DNA of 64,000 nucleotides, from positions 2,678,501 through 2,742,500 of the forward strand of contig NC_016622.1 in the NCBI RefSeq assembly GCF_000283655.1, written 5' to 3'. Positions 38,401 through 47,130 of the stretch are shown piece after piece. The position numbers and the translations under genes are program-made. The number at the start of each line of letters is the position of its first letter. Within the stretch, counting starts at the first letter, position 1. The DNA comes from Azospirillum lipoferum 4B. Its GTDB lineage: Bacteria > Pseudomonadota > Alphaproteobacteria > Azospirillales > Azospirillaceae. The notes beneath the pieces are model-generated. The model saw nothing but the letters and a program-made list of their open reading frames with translations, was not told the DNA's origin and did no database searches.

Positions 38401-40001
38401 TCAAGGTGACGGAGATGATCGCGCGGCTGCGTCACTCGACGCCGGGCGTCATGCTGATCAGCCCGCCGCCGCACCACGACATCTATTCCATCGAGGATCT
38501 GGCCCAGCTCATCTATGACCTGAAGCAGATCAACCCGGACGCCAAGGTCACGGTGAAGCTGGTCAGCCGGTCGGGCATCGGCACCATCGCCGCCGGCGTG
38601 GCGAAGGCCAATGCCGACATCATCCTGATCTCCGGCAACTCCGGCGGCACCGGCGCCTCGCCGCAGACCTCGATCAAGTTCGCCGGCCTGCCCTGGGAGA
38701 TGGGCCTGTCGGAGGTGCATCAGGTCCTGACGCTGAACAAGCTGCGCCACCGCGTGCGGCTGCGCACCGACGGCGGCCTGAAGACCGGCCGCGACATCGT
38801 CATCGCCGCCATGCTGGGCGCGGAAGAGTTCGGCATCGGCACCGCCAGCCTGATCGCCATGGGCTGCATCATGGTCCGGCAGTGCCATTCCAACACCTGC
38901 CCGGTCGGCGTCTGCGTCCAGGACGAGAAGCTGCGCGAGAAGTTCGTCGGCACGCCGGAGAAGGTCGTCAACCTCTTCACCTTCCTGGCCGAAGAGGTCC
39001 GCGAGATCCTGGCCCGCCTGGGCTTCCGCTCGCTGTCCGAGGTGATCGGCCGCACCGACCTGCTGCATCAGGTCAGCCGCGGCGGCGCCCATCTGGACGA
39101 TCTCGACCTCAACCCGCTGCTGGCCCAGGTCGATCCGGGCGAGAACGCCCGCTATTGCACGCTGCAGGGCCGCAACGAGGTGCCGGACACGCTGGACGCC
39201 CGCATCGTCGCCGATGCCCGCCCGCTGTTCGAGGAAGGCGAGAAGATGCAGCTCGCCTACAACGCCCGCAACACGCAGCGCGCCATCGGCACGCGGCTGT
39301 CCTCGATGGTGACGCGGAAGTTCGGGATGTTCGGGCTGCAGCCCGGCCACATCACCGTCCGCCTGCGCGGCACCGCCGGCCAGTCCCTGGGCGCCTTCGC
39401 GGTCCAGGGCATCAAGCTGGAGGTGATGGGCGACGCCAACGACTATGTCGGCAAGGGCCTGTCGGGCGGCACCATCGTCGTCCGTCCGGCGACCAGCAGC
39501 CCGCTGGAGTCGAACAGGAACACCATCATCGGCAACACGGTGCTGTACGGCGCCACCGCCGGCAAGCTGTTCGCCGCCGGCCAGGCCGGTGAGCGGTTCG
39601 CGGTGCGCAACTCCGGCGCCACCGTGGTGGTGGAGGGCTGCGGCTCCAACGGCTGCGAGTACATGACGGGCGGCACGGCGGTCATCCTGGGCAAGGTCGG
39701 CGACAACTTCGCCGCCGGCATGACCGGGGGCATGGCCTACCTGTACGACCCGGAGGACTCGCTGCCGCTGCACATCAACGAGGAAAGCGTCATCTTCCAG
39801 CGGATCGAGGTGCCCCATTACGAGGCCCAGCTCCGCGCCCTGATCGAGGAGCACGTCGCCGAGACGCAGAGCCGTTTCGCCGCCGAAATCCTCAACGACT
39901 GGCAGCGCGAACTCGGCCACTTCTGGCAGGTGGTCCCGAAGGAGATGCTGCACCGTCTGGCCGTGCCGGTGACCCTGCCGCGCGCCATCCCGGCGGAGTG
40001 A
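35439..40001 (+). CDS. gltB: Glutamate synthase large (alpha) subunit
   Basis: NADPH-GOGAT large subunit (1520 residues). A propeptide of about 41 residues precedes the catalytic N-terminal cysteine of the class II amidotransferase (EHDACGVGFIAAIDGKPRRS; Cys42). The central and FMN-binding synthase domains follow (GGTGASPQTSIKFAGLPWE, RLRTDGGLKTGRDIV), with the [3Fe-4S] cysteines in CIMVRQCHSNTCPVGVC, and the C-terminal right-handed beta-helix GXGXG domain (GLSGGTIVVRP, GATAGKLFAAGQAGERFAVR, GGTAVILG). It makes two glutamates from glutamine and 2-oxoglutarate. Two strong hairpins follow. Confidence 0.98.
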   Translation: MTAEFNQGSLNQGEQFVADFRANAAALTTAHAYNPADEHDACGVGFIAAIDGKPRRSVVEKGIEALKAVWHRGAVDADGKTGDGAGIHVQVPQKFFKDHVKVIGHTPPENNLAVGQVFLPRISLDAQEACRCIVETEILAFGYYIYGWRQVPINVDIIGEKANATRPEIEQIIIGNSKGVSDEQFELDLYIIRRRIEKAVHGEQINDFYICSLSARSIIYKGMFLAEQLSTFYPDLTDDRFESSFAIYHQRYSTNTFPTWPLAQPFRMLAHNGEINTLKGNVNWMKAHETRMEHPVFGANMADLKPVIGVGLSDSGALDSVFEVMVRAGRSAPMVKMMLVPQALTSSQTTPDNHKALIAYCNSVMEPWDGPAALAMTDGRWVVGGMDRNGLRPMRYTITTDGLIIGGSETGMVKIEENQVVEKGRLGPGEMIAVDLQAGKLFNDRELKDHLATQKPWGQWVKNTTHLDELVKTASLKGEPSEMEKEELRRRQMAFGLAMEDMELILHPMAEDGKEAVGSMGDDSPIAVLSDKYRGLHHFFRQNFSQVTNPPIDSLRERRVMSLKTRLGNLGNILDEDESQTRLLQLDSPVLTTAEFHAMREYMGDTAAVIDATFPIDGGPDALRDALRRIRQEAEDAVRGGANHVILTDEAMGPARAAIPAILATGAVHTHLIRSNLRTFTSLNLRTAECLDTHYFAVLIGVGATTVNAYLAQEAVAERQRRGLLGSLSLEKAMTNYKKAIDDGLLKIMSKMGISVISSYRGGGNFEAIGLSRALVAEHFPAMVSRISGIGLNGIQKKVLEQHALAYAGEALPLPVGGFYRFRKSGDRHGWEGGIIHTLQQAVTNDSYTTFKKYSEQVNKRPPMQLRDLLEFRTTKAAVPVDEVESITSIRKRFITPGMSMGALSPEAHGTLNVAMNRIGAKSDSGEGGEDPARFRPDKNGDNWNSAIKQVASGRFGVTAEYLNQCRELEIKVAQGAKPGEGGQLPGFKVTEMIARLRHSTPGVMLISPPPHHDIYSIEDLAQLIYDLKQINPDAKVTVKLVSRSGIGTIAAGVAKANADIILISGNSGGTGASPQTSIKFAGLPWEMGLSEVHQVLTLNKLRHRVRLRTDGGLKTGRDIVIAAMLGAEEFGIGTASLIAMGCIMVRQCHSNTCPVGVCVQDEKLREKFVGTPEKVVNLFTFLAEEVREILARLGFRSLSEVIGRTDLLHQVSRGGAHLDDLDLNPLLAQVDPGENARYCTLQGRNEVPDTLDARIVADARPLFEEGEKMQLAYNARNTQRAIGTRLSSMVTRKFGMFGLQPGHITVRLRGTAGQSLGAFAVQGIKLEVMGDANDYVGKGLSGGTIVVRPATSSPLESNRNTIIGNTVLYGATAGKLFAAGQAGERFAVRNSGATVVVEGCGSNGCEYMTGGTAVILGKVGDNFAAGMTGGMAYLYDPEDSLPLHINEESVIFQRIEVPHYEAQLRALIEEHVAETQSRFAAEILNDWQRELGHFWQVVPKEMLHRLAVPVTLPRAIPAE

Positions 40002-40009
40002 CCTGCCGA

Positions 40010-40051
40010 CCCGCGATCGGTTCGGGCGACCCCGGCCGAACCGATCGCGGG
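40010..40051 (+). terminator. First terminator hairpin after gltB
   Basis: 16-bp arms reading CCCGCGATCGGTTCGG and CCGAACCGATCGCGGG around a ten-base loop, eight bases after the gltB stop. Very stable, without a clear U-tract. Confidence 0.7.
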
Positions 40052-40068
40052 CTTGGGCCTCGACGGAC

Positions 40069-40114
40069 AAGGGCCTGCCGCCCCGGTGGTTCGCCACCCG
40101 GACGGCAGGCCCTT
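40069..40114 (+). terminator. Second terminator hairpin after gltB (bidirectional)
   Basis: 12-bp arms AAGGGCCTGCCG / CGGCAGGCCCTT plus an inner CCGGTGG-TTCG-CCACCCGG stem, followed by TTCCATTTTCC on the plus strand. It lies between the convergent gltB and tyrosinase genes and can serve both. Confidence 0.75.
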
Positions 40115-40154
40115 TCCATTTTCCGACCGTAACCGCCGAAGCGGGCAGCCGGGA

Positions 40155-41864
40155 TCAGTCCTTCAGCTCGACCGACCCGATGTTGACGTAGGTCGTTCCC
40201 GCCCCCGGCTGCTGGCCGATGGTCGTGATCGTCACCGTCACCGGACCGCCCGACCAAATCCCCTTCTGGCGCTGCGTCTCCAGCAGCTTGGAGACGTCAT
40301 AGACGAAGGAGGCGGTATCCATCCCGTGTCCGGCGCCATGGCCGGCATGCCCCGTGCCACCGGCTCCCGCCGCGTTGCCGCCGGCCGCGCCGACGGTCCC
40401 AACCTTGAACAGGTTGATCGGGCCGGCGTAATAATCGCCGCCCACCGCGGCGGTGGTGCCGGCTGGAAGGTTGACGAACACGTACAGCGGCGCCGGCGGT
40501 CGCTTCTGCACCGTCAGCCCCTTGAGCACCAGGGTTTCCGGCGTTGCCGGCGAAGCGGTCGCCCGCGCCGTTCCCTGGAGGTTGGCCTGCGGGACGGGGG
40601 TCAGGGTCAGGGTGGTGCCGCCGCCGCCCACCGCCACGTTCTGGCTGGCGGCCACCGTGGACACCGGGATCATCGAAGCGGTCGCGCCGGCGGATGCCAG
40701 TGCCGCGACGGGAGCCGATTTCGGCGTCGACGCCATCACCGCGCTGTCGCCCGGCTTGGGCGCCAGGGAATCGTAGCCATAGCCCAGGGCCTTGTAATTC
40801 AGCGCGCCCTGTGCCGTCGCCGTGACCAGCCGGCCCATGCCGTCGACGAAGGAGAAGACCTTGGCGTCCCAGTCCGCCTTGCTCGGCTGGGCCGCCGTGC
40901 CCTGGCCGGGAGGCGCGAAATTGATGGTGTCGTTCCCGGGATAGCTCTGCCAACTCGCCCACAAATGGTCGATCTGGCAGTGATGCATGTAAAAGATCGG
41001 ATCATGGGCGGCGGTCGGCACATTGCCCATCAGTCCGCCGACGCCGTCATGCACGTTGTCGTGCGGCTGCGTCTCGGTCCGTCCGGTATAGCCGTAGCCG
41101 TACCAGCCCGCGGAGGGCGGGAAGACCAGCGGACTGCCGACATCGGCCGGATAATAGGCCGCCGCCACCAGCGAACCGCTGTAATCCACCAGCGGGAAGC
41201 CCAGATAGCCGTTCTTGTTCATCGGCTGGGTCTGGGAAACCAGATTCAGCGGATCGGTGAAGCCGTTGCCGCGGATCGCCTCGTACAGCGCACTCGCCGG
41301 GTCCTGGAACTGCGGAGGAAGCTGCAGGTACTTGCTGGTGCTCGCCCCGTAATCCCAATAGGGCAGCGCGAAGTCCGGCTGCTTGCTGACCGAGCGGATG
41401 ATCTGCTCGAAATAATACATGTACCAGCGATGCCAGGGCAGGAAATAGGGGCTGCCGTGCGGACAGGTCGACCAGCAGGCAAGTGCCGCCTTCTTCCAGG
41501 ACGCCGCCGCCCCGGTCGGGTTCTTCCCATAAATCTGGTCGATCTTCGCCTTGAAGCTGGCCGACCCGTTGACATAGCCGTCGGAATTTGGGTCTTGCGG
41601 ATCATAGGGAAGCGAATGGATGTAGGCCTGGAAGGTCCAGCTTTGCGGCTGCGGCGGGTTGTTGATCGCCGGATCCTTCATGGCCTTCACGGCTTGCTCG
41701 TAGATCGCGATCATCGCCTGCCCGGCCGGCGTGGCGATGTTGGGGCGGTTGGCCGTGGCGGCCTGTGCCAACCGGATCGGAGTGCCGACCGCCGCCAGAC
41801 CAGCCACCGCGGCCCCGCTCGCCAAAAGAGCGCGTCTTGTCGGATTAATGCCATTCTTTTGCAT
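40155..41864 (-). CDS. Tyrosinase/polyphenol oxidase, Tat-exported
   Basis: Type 3 copper oxidase of 569 residues. A twin-arginine signal (NPTRRALLASGAAVAGLAA, Arg10-Arg11) directs export. CuA ligands are visible as His83 (AYIHSL), His136 (CPHGSPYF) and His145 (LPWHRWYMYYFE); CuB ligands are in QPHDNVHDGVGG and HDPIFYMHHCQIDHLW. The CPHGSPYFLPWHRW block resembles plant-type polyphenol oxidases. The C-terminal third (about 390-569) is a beta-rich domain similar to those that cover or escort the copper site, with a His-rich loop (GHAGHGAGHG). A role in melanin or phenolic oxidation is inferred. GGAG lies eight bases before the ATG. Confidence 0.9.
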   Translation of the reverse strand: MQKNGINPTRRALLASGAAVAGLAAVGTPIRLAQAATANRPNIATPAGQAMIAIYEQAVKAMKDPAINNPPQPQSWTFQAYIHSLPYDPQDPNSDGYVNGSASFKAKIDQIYGKNPTGAAASWKKAALACWSTCPHGSPYFLPWHRWYMYYFEQIIRSVSKQPDFALPYWDYGASTSKYLQLPPQFQDPASALYEAIRGNGFTDPLNLVSQTQPMNKNGYLGFPLVDYSGSLVAAAYYPADVGSPLVFPPSAGWYGYGYTGRTETQPHDNVHDGVGGLMGNVPTAAHDPIFYMHHCQIDHLWASWQSYPGNDTINFAPPGQGTAAQPSKADWDAKVFSFVDGMGRLVTATAQGALNYKALGYGYDSLAPKPGDSAVMASTPKSAPVAALASAGATASMIPVSTVAASQNVAVGGGGTTLTLTPVPQANLQGTARATASPATPETLVLKGLTVQKRPPAPLYVFVNLPAGTTAAVGGDYYAGPINLFKVGTVGAAGGNAAGAGGTGHAGHGAGHGMDTASFVYDVSKLLETQRQKGIWSGGPVTVTITTIGQQPGAGTTYVNIGSVELKD

Positions 41865-41997
41865 TCATTTTTCTCCACATACAACCATGGAGAATATTAA
41901 GCCACAGATAATCTCCCATCATTCAAGGCACAGTTTCCTGCATCGTCCCAGCCAAGGGGACGGACACGCGCATATCCAAGCACAACCTTGACTCAGC

Positions 41998-42648
41998 TCA
42001 GGGTTCGAATTCCCAAGGCTCCGCATTGGCTGCCGCGATCCACTCCCGCATCGCCGGTAGCGCCAGCACCGCGTCCATGTATGCGCGCGACACCGGCGAC
42101 ACCGCGACGCCATAGGTCTCCAGCCGCGTCACCACCGGGGCGAACATGGCGTCGGCGACGGTGAAGGCGCCGAACAGGAACGGCCCGCCCGCAGGGCTGC
42201 CGAAGCGGCTGCGGGCATCGGCCCACAGCGCCTCGATCCGGGCGATGTCGGCGGCGGTCGCCTCGGTCATGCCCTGCCCCTTGCGGTCGCGCTTGAGGTC
42301 CATCGACATGGTGCTGCGCAGGGAGACGAAGCCGGAATGCATCTCCGCCGACACCGCCCGCGCCACCGCGCGCGCCGCCCGGTCCGCCGGCCACAATTGG
42401 GCATCGGGCGCCAGCTCCGCGACATACTCGCAGATCGCCAGCGAATCCCAGACGGTCAAGCCATCATGGGTCAGGGACGGCACGCGGCCCGACGGCGAAT
42501 GCTCGGCGATGCGCGCGGCGGTGTCCGGCTGGCGCAGGGGAATGACGATCTCGGCAAAGGCAAGCCCCGCCTGCTTAATCGCCAGCCAGGGGCGCAGCGA
42601 CCAGGACGAATAAGCCTTGTTTCCCATCACCAGAGTCAGGTCGGACAT
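41998..42648 (-). CDS. Glutathione S-transferase family protein
   Basis: A 216-residue cytosolic GST. The N-terminal thioredoxin-like domain begins LTLVMGNKAYSSWSLRPWLA, with the catalytic Ser in the YSSWSLRP turn (zeta/YfcF-like), and the glutathione-binding SGRVPSLTHDGLTVWDSLAI cis-Pro and Ser. The C-terminal helical domain includes FLFGAFTVADAMFAPVVTRL, the N-capping box. The substrate is unknown. It is divergent from the aminopeptidase gene across a 544-base gap. Confidence 0.92.
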   Translation of the reverse strand: MSDLTLVMGNKAYSSWSLRPWLAIKQAGLAFAEIVIPLRQPDTAARIAEHSPSGRVPSLTHDGLTVWDSLAICEYVAELAPDAQLWPADRAARAVARAVSAEMHSGFVSLRSTMSMDLKRDRKGQGMTEATAADIARIEALWADARSRFGSPAGGPFLFGAFTVADAMFAPVVTRLETYGVAVSPVSRAYMDAVLALPAMREWIAAANAEPWEFEP

Positions 42649-42921
42649 CGGGCTGCACCTTCTTCAATACAGGTCAGGCAAGTTCCCGAGCATGGCCCAG
42701 CACCGGGACCTCAACAAGTCGGACGGCTGCGCCCGGAAGAGGATCAGCCTTGCCGTCGGGACAATCCTCGGTCGGACGTTTTTCATCCGGCACATCCCGA
42801 GCCTCGCCCGACATGGTAGTGTTGCGCATCTTCCGGGTTGCGATGGACAGGCCATGCCTCCGATGGTTAATCCGCTGAAATCAACCGTCTCCCACTCTCT
42901 CCCGCCTACCCTCCCGCTGGC

Positions 42922-42971
42922 GATGGAACAGTGGAACATCGCGGCGAAATCGTTTCACGGTGTTTCATCCG
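42922..42971. repeat. GGAACA-rich dyad, copy 1 (diverged)
   Basis: A 50-base element beginning GATGGAACAGTGGAACATC and ending GTTTCATCCG. It matches the copy at 43010 at 41 of 50 positions. Its own arms are imperfect inverted repeats. Confidence 0.7.
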
Positions 42972-43009
42972 TTCCATTCACGCGCACCACCGGCGGGATA
43001 CGGCGGCCG

Positions 43010-43059
43010 GATGGAACAGTGGAACATCCCCGGAAAACCGTTCCACCCTGTTCCATCCG
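43010..43059. repeat. GGAACA-rich dyad, copy 2
   Basis: A 50-base element, 88 bases from copy 1 start to start. GGATGGAACAGTGGAAC is answered by GTTCCACCCTGTTCCATCC, giving a near-perfect 17-bp dyad around a loop of about 14 bases. The two copies are the only structure I see in the 544-base GST/aminopeptidase divergent gap (42649-43192); no convincing coding region lies there. Confidence 0.75.
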
Positions 43060-43192
43060 CCGACTTTCACAGCCCGCCCATGCCTGCCCGGCGCATGCCA
43101 CCCCTTTCCAGCCGGCGCCCGGCGCGCCATCCTTGGGGGATGGGCATCCGCATCGGATGCGTGACGCGATCTCGTGAGAAGGATCCTCAGTC

Positions 43193-44572
43193 TTGCTCGC
43201 CACCCTGCTTGCCGTCGACGGCCCCGACACCGTCGCCCTCACCCCCGTGACCAAGGCCGGGCTGGCCGACTGGCTGGCCGCGCAATCGCCGGCCGTCGCC
43301 TCCTGGGTCAAGGCGGTGGGCTTCACCGGCGAGGCCGGATCGACCGTCTTCCTGCCGGGACCGGACGGGGGCGTCGCCCATGTGCTGGCCGGCGTGTCGG
43401 CCATCGACGATCTGTGGGCCTTCGCCGGGCTGCCCGCCTCGCTTCCGGCCGGCTCCTACAAGATCGACGCGACACTGGACGCGCGGACGGCGACGCGGGC
43501 GGCGCTGGGCTGGGCGCTCGGCAGCTATCGCTTCAGCCGTTACAAGAAGCCGCCCGAGAAGGGCTTCGCCAATCTGGTCTGGCCGGCGGCGGCCGACCGC
43601 GGCGAGGTGGAGCGGGCGGCGACCGCCACCTGGCTGGTGCGCGATCTGGTAAACACCCCGGCCTGCGACATGGGTCCGGCCGAACTGGCCCAGGCGGCGC
43701 AGGATCTGGCGGCGGAATTCGACGCGGCGGTCGAGGTGATCGTCGGGCAGGATCTGCTCGACCGCGACTATCCCGCCATCCATGCCGTTGGCCGCGCCAG
43801 CCCGCGGGCGCCGCGACTGATCGACCTGCGCTGGGGCAACCCGCAGCATCCGAAGGTCACCATCGTCGGCAAGGGCGTCTGCTTCGACACCGGCGGGCTG
43901 GACCTGAAGCCGTCCTCGGCCATGCTGATCATGAAGAAGGACATGGGCGGGGCGGCGCATGCGCTGGCGCTCGGCCGGATGATCATGATGGCCGGGCTGC
44001 CGGTGCGGCTGCGCGTGCTGGTGCCGGCGGTGGAGAATGTCGTGTCCGGCGACAGCTTCAAACCGCAGGACGTGCTGAAGACCCGCAAGGGCCCGACGGT
44101 GGAGGTCGGCAACACCGATGCCGAAGGCCGCCTGATCCTGTGCGACGCGCTGGCCGAGGCGGATTCGGAGAAGCCTGAGCTGCTGATCGACTTCGCCACC
44201 CTGACCGGTGCCGCCCGCGTGGCGCTCGGCCCCGACCTGCCGGCGCTGATGTGCAACGACGACGCGCTGGCCAACGACCTGACCGAGGCCGGGACCGCGG
44301 TGGACGACCCGATGTGGCGGCTGCCGCTGTGGGCGCCCTACCGCAAGGGGCTGGACAGCAAGGTGGCGGACATCAACAACGTCACCACCAACGGCTTCGC
44401 CGGCGCCATCACCGCCGGGCTGTTCCTGCAGGAATTCGTGTCGAAGGGCACGCCCTGGGCGCATCTCGACACCTATGCCTGGAACGGCTCGGCCCGTCCC
44501 GGCCGGCCGGAGGGCGGCGAGGCGCTGGGCCTGCGCGCCGCCTATGCGGTGATCGCCAAGCGGTTCGGCTGA
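43193..44572 (+). CDS. M17 family leucyl aminopeptidase
   Basis: A cytosol-aminopeptidase-family metalloenzyme, 459 residues. The N-terminal macro-like domain (about 1-150) is short. The catalytic domain shows IVGKGVCFDTGGLDLKPSS with the metal Lys/Asp, MKKDMGGAAHAL, the signature VGNTDAEGRLILCDAL, and LIDFATLTGAARVALG. Two metal ions remove N-terminal residues from peptides. The start is TTG 43193, supported by GAGAAGGA 11 to 18 bases upstream and the absence of an ATG near the domain start; an unusual start is therefore likely. It is shorter than E. coli PepA (503). Confidence 0.93.
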   Translation: MLATLLAVDGPDTVALTPVTKAGLADWLAAQSPAVASWVKAVGFTGEAGSTVFLPGPDGGVAHVLAGVSAIDDLWAFAGLPASLPAGSYKIDATLDARTATRAALGWALGSYRFSRYKKPPEKGFANLVWPAAADRGEVERAATATWLVRDLVNTPACDMGPAELAQAAQDLAAEFDAAVEVIVGQDLLDRDYPAIHAVGRASPRAPRLIDLRWGNPQHPKVTIVGKGVCFDTGGLDLKPSSAMLIMKKDMGGAAHALALGRMIMMAGLPVRLRVLVPAVENVVSGDSFKPQDVLKTRKGPTVEVGNTDAEGRLILCDALAEADSEKPELLIDFATLTGAARVALGPDLPALMCNDDALANDLTEAGTAVDDPMWRLPLWAPYRKGLDSKVADINNVTTNGFAGAITAGLFLQEFVSKGTPWAHLDTYAWNGSARPGRPEGGEALGLRAAYAVIAKRFG

Positions 44573-44775
44573 CGGCTGCGGCTGGCAGAGGCGGAGGCGG
44601 GGGCGGAGGACGGAACGAAGGGCGGGGAATCGGCCGATTTTGTCCCCGTCCTTCATCCTCGAAGGGATGGAATGCCATAGAGGATCGTATTAAAACGGAA
44701 GAACAGGAAACCTGACGTGTAAGAATGAACCGCCCGCCCCAGGCGCGAGGTGGGCGGATTGGCGGAGGCGGACAG

Positions 44776-45798
44776 ATGGCGTTGAAGGTTCGCGAGGATT
44801 ACCGGACCCTCACCGGCCCGGAAAAGGCCGCCATCATGATGCTCGCACTGGGCGAGGAGCATGCCAGCAGGCTGTTCTCGCTGATGGACGACGAGGAGAT
44901 CAAGGAGCTGTCCCAGGTGATGGCCAACCTGGGCACCGTGTCGGCCAACCTGATCGAGCGCCTGTTCGTCGAGTTTGCCGAACAGATGTCCGCCACCGGC
45001 TCGCTGGTCGGTTCCTTCGATTCGACCGAGCGCCTGCTGCTGAAGACCCTGCCGAAGGACAAGGTCGACCAGATCATGGAGGAAATCCGTGGTCCTGCCG
45101 GCCGGACCATGTGGGACAAGCTGGCGAACGTCAACGAGTCGGTGCTGTCCAACTATCTGAAGAACGAGTACCCGCAGACCGTCGCCGTCGTCCTGTCCAA
45201 GATCCGCCCCGAACATGCCGGCCGGGTGCTGACCCAGCTGCCGGAAAGCTTCGCGATGGAGGTCATCATGCGCATGCTGCGCATGGAGGCGGTGCAGAAG
45301 GAGGTCCTGGACGACGTGGAGCGCACGCTACGCACCGAATTCATGACCAATCTCGCCCGCACCAGCCGCCGCGACAGCCACGAGATGCTGGCGGAGATCT
45401 TCAACGGTCTGGACCGTACCACCGAGCACCGCTTCATGGCGGCCCTGGAGGAGCGCAACCGCGACAGCGCCGAGCGCATCAAGTCGCTGATGTTCACCTT
45501 CGAGGACCTGTCGAAGCTCGACCCCAGCGGCGTCCAGACCCTGCTGCGCACGGTGGACAAGCAGAAGCTCGGCACGGCGCTGAAGGGGGCGTCGGAAACG
45601 CTGAAGGACCTGTTCTTCTCCAACATGTCCGAGCGCGCGGCCAAGATCCTGCGCGAGGACATGGCCGCCATGGGACCGGTGCGCGTCCGCGACGTGGACG
45701 AGGCGCAGATGTACATGGTCCAGCTGGCCAAGGATCTCGCTGCCCGCGGCGAACTGGTCATCTCCGAAGGCAGCGGCGAGAACGAGCTGATTTACTGA
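44776..45798 (+). CDS. fliG: Flagellar motor switch protein FliG
   Basis: Rotor C-ring protein of 340 residues. FliG-N (residues 1-100, [22 protein letters not shown]), FliG-M (about 110-195, with the EHPQ-equivalent [11 protein letters not shown]) and FliG-C (about 220-330, [20 protein letters not shown], carrying the charged torque helix [16 protein letters not shown]) are all complete. ATG 44776 has GGAGG seven bases upstream. It is the only flagellar gene in the window; neighbours are an aminopeptidase and a sensor kinase, so it lies outside any flagellar cluster here. Confidence 0.96.
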   Translation: MALKVREDYRTLTGPEKAAIMMLALGEEHASRLFSLMDDEEIKELSQVMANLGTVSANLIERLFVEFAEQMSATGSLVGSFDSTERLLLKTLPKDKVDQIMEEIRGPAGRTMWDKLANVNESVLSNYLKNEYPQTVAVVLSKIRPEHAGRVLTQLPESFAMEVIMRMLRMEAVQKEVLDDVERTLRTEFMTNLARTSRRDSHEMLAEIFNGLDRTTEHRFMAALEERNRDSAERIKSLMFTFEDLSKLDPSGVQTLLRTVDKQKLGTALKGASETLKDLFFSNMSERAAKILREDMAAMGPVRVRDVDEAQMYMVQLAKDLAARGELVISEGSGENELIY

Positions 45799-45865
45799 CG
45801 GACGATCCGGCTACGGCGGCCTAATCGAGGACATGGCGGGGGGGAGGCGACGGCCGGCTCCGTCC

Positions 45866-47062
45866 TCACAGCTCCTGCGGCAGGGTGATCGTCACCGTCG
45901 TGCCGGCCCCCGGCGCGCTGTCGAAGGCGATCCGGCCGCCGAGCGGGCCGGTCACCGTGTTGAAGACCACCGCCAGCCCCAGCCCCTTGTGCCCGCGCCC
46001 ACGGGCGGTGGTGAAGAAGGGATCGGTCAGGATCGGCAGATGCTCCGCCGGGATGCCGGCGCCGCGGTCGCGGACGGTCAGGGTCCAGGCCGGCACCGCA
46101 TCCAGCGTCGCCGGCTCCACCGTCACCTCGACGGCGCCGGGACCGCCGGCGTAACCATGGGCGGCGGCGTTGGCGAACAGGTGGTTCAGCACCCGCTCCA
46201 AAGGCTGGGTGCAGCCGATCCACGGACAGGGAGCGCCCGGCATCACCCGAAGGGACAGCTGCAGGTCCGGATACTGGACGGCGAACAGCGCCGCGATGTC
46301 GGCAACCGTCTGGCGCAGGTCCAGCGCTTCCAGCGGTTCGGCGTTCTGGCAGGCGGCGATGGCGGAAAATGCCTCCACCAAATCCACCGCGCGCGCGAGA
46401 TTGGCATCGAGCAGGGCGGCAGGCTCCCGCAATTCCTCCGTCGCGAGCGGACCGTTGCCGGGACGGGCCAGCTCCTGCAAGTGGCTGGCTGCGGTGACGC
46501 AGACACCGAGCGGCGTGTTCAGCTCATGCGCCAGCCCGGTCACCGCCTGGGTGATGGCGCGCTGGCGCGCCAGAGCCGATTCGGCGATGCGGGTGCGCCG
46601 TTCCAGATCCTCGCGCACCACCCGCTCCGACACCTCGCGGATCATCCGGCTGAGTTCGCGCAGCAGTTTCGCCAGCAGATCGGGCGAGGGGGAGATCAGC
46701 GCCAGGAACAGCTCGCGCTCCAGCTCGAACACCGTCACCGGCGTGGCGGCGATCACTGAGGCGGAGCGGGCGCCGCCGTCGATCAGCGCCATCTCGCCGA
46801 AACAGTCGCCGGCCCGGCGGAATCCGACCTCCACCTGACCGCCGAACTGGTCGTTGCGCACCACCCGCACCGTGCCGTCGAGCAGGACGTAGAGCGAGCT
46901 GGCGATGTCGCCCTCGCGCATCAGCACCGTGCCGGCCGCGGCATCGAACACCCGCCCGCGCGAGGCAACGGCCGCGCGCTCCTCCGGCGAGAAGGCCTCG
47001 AACAGGACGATGCCGTCGAGGATTCCGCCGGGCGTGGTGGTGCCGGTGGCTGCGCTGGTCAT
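45866..47062 (-). CDS. Histidine kinase with N-terminal cyclic nucleotide-binding-like domain
   Basis: A soluble 398-residue hybrid. An N-terminal CRP-like cNMP domain (about 15-135: LFEAFSPEERAAVASRG, GTVLMREGDIASSLYVLLDG, GDCFGEMALIDGGARSASV) is joined by a coiled-coil helix to a HisKA segment with the phospho-His in VTGLAHELNTPLGV and an HATPase_c domain (N box LFANAAAHG, G1 RDRGAGIP, G2 GHKGLGLAVVFN). The PRC-like FGEMALIDGGARSAS phosphate cassette is intact enough to bind cAMP or cGMP, but this is unproven. No response regulator is adjacent. ATG 47062 is chosen. Confidence 0.9.
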   Translation of the reverse strand: MTSAATGTTTPGGILDGIVLFEAFSPEERAAVASRGRVFDAAAGTVLMREGDIASSLYVLLDGTVRVVRNDQFGGQVEVGFRRAGDCFGEMALIDGGARSASVIAATPVTVFELERELFLALISPSPDLLAKLLRELSRMIREVSERVVREDLERRTRIAESALARQRAITQAVTGLAHELNTPLGVCVTAASHLQELARPGNGPLATEELREPAALLDANLARAVDLVEAFSAIAACQNAEPLEALDLRQTVADIAALFAVQYPDLQLSLRVMPGAPCPWIGCTQPLERVLNHLFANAAAHGYAGGPGAVEVTVEPATLDAVPAWTLTVRDRGAGIPAEHLPILTDPFFTTARGRGHKGLGLAVVFNTVTGPLGGRIAFDSAPGAGTTVTITLPQEL

Positions 47063-47130
47063 GGCTGACGGATGCTCCGAAAGGGCTAATCCCGGCAGCA
47101 TAAACCAAGCGGCCGGGGCAGAGCGACACG

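Noticed and set aside
35409-40097. A 1500-codon minus-strand open frame opposite gltB
   Set aside because: Complementary to gltB throughout, with low-complexity His/Asp/Leu/Gln composition typical of antisense translation of GC-rich genes.
42617-43177. Small open frames in the GST/aminopeptidase gap
   Set aside because: They run through the dyad repeats, have no ribosome site or recognisable composition, and overlap frames on both strands are equally open.
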